Source of the DNA: Candidozyma auris
Taxonomy: Eukaryota > Ascomycota > Pichiomycetes > Serinales > Metschnikowiaceae
DNA: 64,000 nucleotides
NCBI RefSeq assembly: GCF_003013715.1
Contig: NC_072815.1
Location: 868,001 to 932,000, forward strand
Direction: 5' to 3'
Positions 58,169 through 64,000 of this stretch are shown here, in pieces. The notes beneath the pieces are model-generated. The model searched no databases, was not told where the DNA came from, and was given only the letters and a program-made list of their open reading frames with translations. A program made the translations under genes and the position numbers. Numbering within the stretch: the stretch's first letter is position 1; each line of letters begins with the position of its first letter.

Positions 58169-59983
58169 TCATTTCCCTGCACTTCTCCAGTGTTCAATCA
58201 ATTTGTCGTATTGCGCCGGGAGCCTCAAGTAGTGAAATTTCATTGACGCCGTGTCTCTGACCGTAATGTGACGGCCCTCGGCAAAGTTCAACACAATCCG
58301 TTCAATCTTGCCCTCGTTTCTGAACACCCGCCAGAAATTTACAAATATTTCTTCACTTGTCAACGCCTTGTTGCTCATGTGAACCCAATTGGTCGATTTG
58401 GCGCCTCCTCGAGACTCGAAAATGATGCCTCCTTGAAGTCTCCTTGAATTCTTTAACTTGAGCAAAAGCACAAATAACGGATACATGTTGAGCACCACCA
58501 AAAGCTTGCTACACCACTTTGCGCCAGTAAGAATGAGCGCTTCGGCAGCGTAAAAGAGCAAATAAAATGCAAACGTCGTAGGAAGCAAGTAGATCAAAAT
58601 GGTGAACATAAGTGTACCTAAAAGCAACCTGTCGACCCTAAACTGATCCTCATCAAGGTTGTCAATACGGTTTCTCAAAACATTGTACTTTTTACCCCGA
58701 AACAACTGCCAAAGCGACTTGAGCGCCTCGATTTGGCGAAAGTACACTTTGGTGGTGACAACATTGAAAAAATGGATGTGGATGGTCACGAGGTTCACAT
58801 AGTCAACAACAGCGGCAATTATGAACAGAAACCCCATGTAGCAAATGCACTTGAACACGTAAGAAATGAAAATGCTTTGTGAATTTGCAATCTCAAGCGC
58901 TCGTAGAAAAAGGTTTCCCCACGCCTCCAATGTCCAGGTGAACATCAGCCCCATAAACTGGCCAAGCTCGTCGTTCAACTTGAATCCATAAGGATGTTCT
59001 TTGGAGACCCACTGAACGAGTTGATGGAGATGGGCAACGGCGAAATCATTGAGTAGCGTTTCGTTCAACAATTTCAACAAAAACTCTCGATTTTTCGTAA
59101 ATGTGTTGTGCAAAGTGAGCCCGATGAGTATATCGTTGACAATGAGCCAGATGGAGTTGTAAAGGTTGATGTAGTTAGAGTTGTTGATGTTGTACTTTTC
59201 GTTGTAGACGGGAAGCTGCAAGATTTTGGGCCAATCCGAACTAGGGTCGGTGAGAATGGCCGAATTCCGATAGAACAAGAACTGGGCGGGGAAATACGCC
59301 ACCTGGCGCAAGCGGAGATCAAGCTGTTTAAAAAAAGCCAGTCGCTCCACCAATGACGTGCCTAAAACAGTGTGGTTGAGGCAATTGATGCAAAACGTAA
59401 GAATAGATATCATGCAAAAAATTAGAAAGTGAAGCAAGAAAACAAGCTGTGAAGGTACCCAGCTCAACGTGGGCGTAGACGGAAGCCGCCACGATCTCTT
59501 GTTGAGGCGATCTAGTGTATCTCGGTCGCTTTGGCAAGAGTTGATCTTTTCAAGCACGTTTTCGCCAAAAACAGCGCAACCCTCTTCCAGAGACGACTTT
59601 GTCGGTAGCATTGAGACAGATTGAGCAATGGAGGTCTCTGCTGGGCTGCTCTTTTCCACTTTTCCTGTACTTTGAAGCAAGATGGCATCTACGGTGAAAT
59701 ATTCCAAGTTGCGAAGATTGGGCGGCGCAAACGTCACCACCGTGTATGTGTGGCCGTCTTCTTCCACGAAATGCCTGCCCAAATTCTCATCGTACACTAG
59801 CAGCGGACGACCCTCCACAGATTTGTTCAAACCGGCAACAACAGATAACCCAGCAAGGTTCTTGGGCAATTCGGCGAAAAATTGTACCACCACAATGGCG
59901 TTTTCAATTTCGTGCCCAACTAGAACAGCTTTTGTGAATTTCTTCCTTGCAACGTTGACAGGCAAGTAGATATGGTAGTGCAT
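58169..59983 (-). CDS. GPI1: GPI-GlcNAc transferase subunit Gpi1
   Basis: Subunit of the ER complex that transfers GlcNAc to phosphatidylinositol, the first step of GPI-anchor synthesis (PIG-Q family). 604 residues: a soluble N-terminal part (1 to about 165), then several membrane spans (about 170-195, 370-400, 455-505 among others). The family block includes YNSIWLIVNDILIG and LEAWGNLFLRALE; the WLMGxPAGLKLN-like motif appears as VQWVSKEHPYGFKLNDELGQFMG. The start is an ATG only 14 bp after the stop of the small upstream frame. Confidence 0.93.
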   Translation of the reverse strand: MHYHIYLPVNVARKKFTKAVLVGHEIENAIVVVQFFAELPKNLAGLSVVAGLNKSVEGRPLLVYDENLGRHFVEEDGHTYTVVTFAPPNLRNLEYFTVDAILLQSTGKVEKSSPAETSIAQSVSMLPTKSSLEEGCAVFGENVLEKINSCQSDRDTLDRLNKRSWRLPSTPTLSWVPSQLVFLLHFLIFCMISILTFCINCLNHTVLGTSLVERLAFFKQLDLRLRQVAYFPAQFLFYRNSAILTDPSSDWPKILQLPVYNEKYNINNSNYINLYNSIWLIVNDILIGLTLHNTFTKNREFLLKLLNETLLNDFAVAHLHQLVQWVSKEHPYGFKLNDELGQFMGLMFTWTLEAWGNLFLRALEIANSQSIFISYVFKCICYMGFLFIIAAVVDYVNLVTIHIHFFNVVTTKVYFRQIEALKSLWQLFRGKKYNVLRNRIDNLDEDQFRVDRLLLGTLMFTILIYLLPTTFAFYLLFYAAEALILTGAKWCSKLLVVLNMYPLFVLLLKLKNSRRLQGGIIFESRGGAKSTNWVHMSNKALTSEEIFVNFWRVFRNEGKIERIVLNFAEGRHITVRDTASMKFHYLRLPAQYDKLIEHWRSAGK

Positions 59984-59997
59984 CTTGAAGTCTTGCT

Positions 59998-60315
59998 CTA
60001 TATTTCTCCTCCAAAGCTGTCTCTTCGTAGGTAACGCGAGGAGTTGTTCAAATGCCTGTAAAACGATTTCGAAGGCGAATTATTCGCCGAGGACGATGCA
60101 GAATCGACAAGGAAGCTCTGGTGAGGCAGGAGAAGGGGTCTTTCCAAAACTGGAGCGTTTTCCGGAACCTTGTATCTGGGGAACACCACAAAGGTCAAAA
60201 CAGACACAATAAGCACGTATAGTAAAGTGAGAGCAAGGAGAACAGCAAGAAGCCTGTATAGAGCCGGTTTGTGGTGTATCACGGCCAAAAGAGCGTCCCA
60301 GAGAGGAAGGGACAT
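59998..60315 (-). CDS. small single-span membrane protein
   Basis: 105 residues from the ATG at 60315 (an upstream in-frame Met at 60369 is also possible). One strong membrane span (about 24-48, ALLLTLL/YVLIVSVLTFVVF type) is followed by a basic/Pro-rich tail ending in a Ser/Arg-rich segment. The orientation is probably N-terminus inside the lumen or cytosol with a short head; not predictable here. Its stop is 14 bp before the GPI1 ATG on the same strand, unusually close for yeast genes. No family is recognised; a partner of the GPI-GlcNAc transferase would fit the location, but this is speculation. Confidence 0.6.
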   Translation of the reverse strand: MSLPLWDALLAVIHHKPALYRLLAVLLALTLLYVLIVSVLTFVVFPRYKVPENAPVLERPLLLPHQSFLVDSASSSANNSPSKSFYRHLNNSSRYLRRDSFGGEI

Positions 60316-60831
60316 GTGTTGGAGCCTAGAAAGTGGTGAGAATCTGGCATATAAGGAGGGAGGGTACACAGAAAGAGGAAGAAGAGGAAGCCCTAAAAGA
60401 AAAGATATCGTATTTAGAATTTAGTATGTTGGACACGGTCAAAGCCTAGGCAATTTAAAGATGTAGGCTCAGGAAAGTTCCCGTTTTTGTTTTCCGGGTG
60501 CAAGCCTCTGGTTGGTAGAGTAGTTGTGGAAGTAGAGTAATGGCTGCAAAATTGGAGAAGTGAGAGTGCAACACAAGATTGACAAAAGAAACCAGCTCTT
60601 ATATTTCTTTCAAGAGGTGAGCTAAATATTTAGCTGAATTTGCGCGAGTGAATAACACATTTGCCAGTTCAACGACCAGGCCGTGTAATCAAAGGCTATA
60701 TGAATGCATGCTGATTGAACTTCGACAAACAAGCCTCTAGTTCAAAATGTCCTGTCGCTTAATCTCAAGCTCGAATTGCTCTCAAAGGTAAACAGTACAT
60801 GTAGATTTGCCTATCAAAGGGTCCATATTGG
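60316..60831. other. intergenic region upstream of the small membrane protein
   Basis: A 516-bp gap with a recurrent element (ATGGCTGCAAAA, 60540-60551), about 225 bp upstream of the ATG at 60315. No gene is seen. Confidence 0.5.
60540..60551 (-). promoter_or_regulatory. recurrent TTTTGCAGCCAT element
   Basis: Variant without C before GCAGCC, on the gene strand, 225 bp upstream of the small membrane protein gene. Confidence 0.45.
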
Positions 60832-62712
60832 CTAAACCCTGTGGGAAAAGCTGGCGTTTCGAGAATGCTGGGGTGAATGTCCCTCTTCAACACCGCCATT
60901 TGAACGAGGAGTTCCTGGGGCTGTAGCAGATTTGTTGTTGCTATTGCTGTTGCCGTTGCTGTTGCTGCTATTGGTGCCAATAAGAGAAGAGGTTGAGGAC
61001 GTTGGCGTGAGGGACTCGCCCATCAACTCCAAGTACTGGAGCTCCCGATTCAAAACCCACTTGGCGTAGGAAATGGCCAAAAAGAATGCAACAAACGAGG
61101 CCGCAGTAAACCAAAACACAAGCTGCGGGTACTGCCATGTTTTCAAGGAGTATTTGTATAAGGCCAACAACGTGAGGGGCATGACGATGGAAAGGGTATT
61201 TTTGATAAGAGCCATGCCGCCAAAAACCTCGCCAATGCACAGCTGGGGATAGAACTTGACAATAGAAGAATTGAGGGCAGGCCCCGCAAGCGCCGAAAAT
61301 GCACAGAAGACCAACGTCACCAAAAAAAGCGGTGTTGAGCTGGCCATAGAAAGGAGGATCAAGCCAACAATCTCCACCCAGAAAGACATACCAAGGATCC
61401 CAAAATCCACGCTGTCGAGGTATTTTTGGTGCACCTTGAGCTGGAGGAAGTTTTCGAAAAACTTGTGATGGATAATTGGCGAGAGCACAATGAGCACAAA
61501 CGCTCTAGACGTACTAGACACCGCCAAGAGGTGGCCAATGTCCTTTGCGCCCCACTTGAACCTCCAAATGCCGTACAAAATGAAAACTTCTCCCAAAGGA
61601 ATCACCATCAGCACCAAAATACACTCGGTGAACACCAAAGCAACCACCGCCGTACGGTAAGCTCTGATGGACTGGTGCCTTGAGACCGGCACGGCGTCTT
61701 TGGGATAAAAAATGATACGGAGTGGCCTGAGAAAGTTGAGTTTCTGAATAATGGCAGCGCCTCGAGTGGCCCAAGACGAATTTTCATCCACAACCACCAG
61801 CAGCGAGCGAGAAAGCGACTGGGACTTGTGGCGGGCCTTCTCGGAGCGAGACTCGGGTAACACAAACGCCAAAAGAAGCATCAAGACGAAAAAAAGCCCA
61901 AGCTCCACCTTCATAGGGAGATACTCGCCTGGGGTGATGGAATTGGCCAATTCCGCCGGCGAAGGAGGAGCAGGAGCACCACCCGGAGCCGAAGAGCTGT
62001 CTGGGTTCCACTTCTTGCCGAGCTCAAGCAACCCGTTGCCCACCAAAGGCCCAATGGAGAAGCCCAAAAACAACGCCGCCATGTTGATGCCCAAATAGTA
62101 CGTTCTCTGGTGCAACTCGGCAATATCGCTCACGTAGCACGCCGCCAACGTCACGTAGCACACAATGCCTCCACCAATGTTCTGCAAAACCTCGGCCAAC
62201 ACCATGGTCTTGAACTGCAACGTCAGGTACCCTGCCATCACCAAGTACCGCAACAACTTGCCTGAAAAAAGACTCACCACCACCATCAACAAAAACACCT
62301 TTCGGCCGTATTTGTCCAGCAAGGGCCCCACTTTTCCCAGCGCAAATGTCGTCATGATCCCAGAACACACGCCGTAGTACTGCTGGAGCTTCGACACGAG
62401 CAATTGCGTTTCTGTCAGATCACAAGCGCCAGATTCCTGGGCCTTGGCATTGCACGCCAATTTGAACGTCAACGCCTGCCTGGTTCCTTCGCCACACGCG
62501 TGGGAGGCGGACGCAAGCCAAATACACAATCCAAGGAGCACAATCAGCGGGCGCTTGAGCCAATGAAGCGACTTGTTGGTGATTCTCTGTTCTCTGAGCC
62601 AGGCAGCATCCTCGTCGAGGGGCTCGTTGTCAAGTGCAGTGTAGGCGTCGTCGGCGGCGTGCTCGAGCGCAGCCTCCAGGCTGGCGCCGTGGTTGTCTTT
62701 GAAGCGAGACAT
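60832..62712 (-). CDS. major facilitator superfamily transporter
   Basis: 626 residues from the ATG at 62712 (a further in-frame ATG at 62796 would add 28). About 12 membrane spans in two bundles around a central cytosolic loop (roughly 285-345). The loop after span 2 carries the MFS A-motif core GPLLDKYGRKVFLL (G-x4-D-x2-G-R-K). The N-terminal 60 residues are acidic/cytosolic; the C-terminal tail (about 570-626) is a Ser/Asn-rich low-complexity run. It resembles fungal vacuolar MFS proteins such as Ycr023c in size and layout, but the substrate is unknown. Confidence 0.9.
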   Translation of the reverse strand: MSRFKDNHGASLEAALEHAADDAYTALDNEPLDEDAAWLREQRITNKSLHWLKRPLIVLLGLCIWLASASHACGEGTRQALTFKLACNAKAQESGACDLTETQLLVSKLQQYYGVCSGIMTTFALGKVGPLLDKYGRKVFLLMVVVSLFSGKLLRYLVMAGYLTLQFKTMVLAEVLQNIGGGIVCYVTLAACYVSDIAELHQRTYYLGINMAALFLGFSIGPLVGNGLLELGKKWNPDSSSAPGGAPAPPSPAELANSITPGEYLPMKVELGLFFVLMLLLAFVLPESRSEKARHKSQSLSRSLLVVVDENSSWATRGAAIIQKLNFLRPLRIIFYPKDAVPVSRHQSIRAYRTAVVALVFTECILVLMVIPLGEVFILYGIWRFKWGAKDIGHLLAVSSTSRAFVLIVLSPIIHHKFFENFLQLKVHQKYLDSVDFGILGMSFWVEIVGLILLSMASSTPLFLVTLVFCAFSALAGPALNSSIVKFYPQLCIGEVFGGMALIKNTLSIVMPLTLLALYKYSLKTWQYPQLVFWFTAASFVAFFLAISYAKWVLNRELQYLELMGESLTPTSSTSSLIGTNSSNSNGNSNSNNKSATAPGTPRSNGGVEEGHSPQHSRNASFSHRV

Positions 62713-64000
62713 ACAGAGAAGAAGAAGGAAAGAAGTGGTAGGTTTTTTGGAGTGGAAAAGTGGAAAAGTGCTTGATGTAATAGATAACACCTGCATGTAT
62801 GGAGGTGAAGCAAGTGTGGGTCCTGTATACAGGAACCGTTGTCAATGCCTTTCACGCTTCCCCAGACAATTGCTACGAGAGAATACGTGAGGGAGAAATT
62901 GAGGATAAAATTTGGGTTTGGCGGTTTGGGTGGCTTGTTCTGGGCCAAGGGTGCTGCGTGCGCCTACCAAATACCTGGGAAAGTGGCTCCTTCTCTAGGT
63001 AGTCTCCTCAGCAGCCGTGCGTCGGAGAATCGGAGAATTCTCGGAACGAGCCACGGCGCCAAGACCATGGAAAATCCAGCCTACCAAGTGAAATTGTCAA
63101 GACATAGGAAGTCTTCAGAGGCAGAAAAATCCAAAAAGTTCTTTATATTTGTTGTACTATTATTATTCGATTTTCTTTTTAGCTGGATCAAGGGTGCCCC
63201 TTTCTCGGCCTTCTAAGCCCCTTGACCAGGGAGCTCTCTTGCTTAACAGTGCAGGCCCAAGCAGGAAGCCCAAGGATTTTGCAGCCATTACGAATTTGCA
63301 ATTAAAGTGGCGAATTAACTTGAAATTTTGAAACAGTAATAGAGTTAAGTACAATTAGTGAATTTTCAGCAAATTTTGACAAGAATACTGGCTTAGTGCG
63401 GTGGTTTTGGCGGGAAGCAAGCTGTGGGGAAAACGTTCAGGAGGTGGTGAGGAGACGAAGTGGATCAAGTATCACGAGATTGTAAGAGTAACTGTGGGCG
63501 TGAAGACGTGGACTCATCTAGACTTTCAGTTTCTCGAGAAGATGTAAACTCATTGTTTTTAGAATCAATGGGGAATTTTGTTGCTCATGACATGGAAACC
63601 TGAGGTGATATTATGCTGAGGTGATAGTATAGAGGGTTTAAGATTATCCTGGTTGAGCCTCTAGACCGTCAAGTAAGAGTTATTGCACTATTTCTCTTTT
63701 TCCTAGCATTTACCTTTTTCCTGAATTTTGGTTGTCGTTTTATCTTTTATCTTACAATTGTCCCTTCCATACTAAAATATGAAGGAGCAGAACAATGAGA
63801 GCACATCTGGACCGAAGACACAATTATCAGAGGATTCAAATAAGTAGCATTGTTCTTCTTTCGAGTTTTATCTTCATTCTCTATAACGGTGGTCCTCCAA
63901 GGACCACAATAAATATTCCCATTATGCAATTGTCAATACTCCAAGGTGTGCTGAGATATCAAATCCAGCAAAAAGCCCTGTGACAATCAAACTTCTCCGG
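62713..64000. other. region upstream of the transporter to the window end
   Basis: A 1.29-kb region. A recurrent element (TTTTGCAGCCAT, 63277-63288) lies 565 bp upstream of the transporter. A 16-bp imperfect tandem (CTGAGGTGATAKTAT) is near 63600-63632. The 62-codon frame 63795-63983 has an ATG but no recognisable feature and could be chance or the start of something beyond the window. Confidence 0.45.
63277..63288 (+). promoter_or_regulatory. recurrent TTTTGCAGCCAT element
   Basis: Opposite strand to the transporter, 565 bp upstream. Confidence 0.4.

Overview
This window looks like nuclear chromosome DNA from a budding yeast (Saccharomycotina) of the CUG-Ser clade. Genes are single-exon with yeast-type products and spacing, and two tRNA genes are present, one with a short anticodon-loop intron. 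The best clade evidence is in the NMN adenylyltransferase gene: two CTG codons (57174-57176 and 57180-57182) lie exactly where the highly conserved family motif CGSFSPIT has serine. The moderate GC content, the cysteine-rich HAP43/HapX regulator and the gene set suggest the Clavispora/Metschnikowia/Candida haemulonii side of the clade; the genus is not proven here. Translations that read CTG as Leu are therefore wrong at those codons.

Layout. 1.4-7.8 kb: BAR-PH protein, CHO1, a small mitochondrial protein and TIM50. 7.8-10.3 kb: a long leader before HAP43, then PET127. 15.4-26.2 kb: a dense block with a 6-phosphofructo-2-kinase, PFS2, ADI1, GIM4, WBP1, URM1, NAS2 and MET16. 27.2-28.8 kb: a cytochrome P450, followed by about 3.9 kb without genes that carries a hairpin-bearing repeat array. 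32.7-46.6 kb: alkaline ceramidase, MSH2, an arrestin-like gene with an in-frame UAG, MRP17, AUR1, glucose-6-phosphate 1-epimerase and a repeat-containing Ser/Pro-rich protein. 46.6-54.0 kb: a large, mostly AT-rich gene-free region with one tRNA-Arg and a GC-rich island; it is a candidate regional centromere. 54.0-56.5 kb: a broken-looking zinc-cluster gene between minisatellites, then tRNA-Ser(GCU). 56.7-62.7 kb: NMA1, GPI1, a small membrane protein and an MFS transporter.

Functional links are loose, as usual in yeast. Membrane lipid, sphingolipid and GPI genes recur (CHO1, YPC1-like, AUR1, GPI1; WBP1 acts in ER glycosylation). Two sulfur genes, ADI1 (methionine salvage) and MET16 (sulfate assimilation), each carry three CACGTG boxes upstream, which points to shared Cbf1/Met4 control. 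Mitochondrial genes are TIM50, PET127, MRP17 and the unnamed gene at 5725-6300.

The most unusual signal is a recurrent intergenic element, TTYGCAGCCA(T), found at 19 noncoding positions, often 100-600 bp upstream of a gene start, and once as an exact match inside a coding region. I do not recognise it as the site of a known general regulatory factor.
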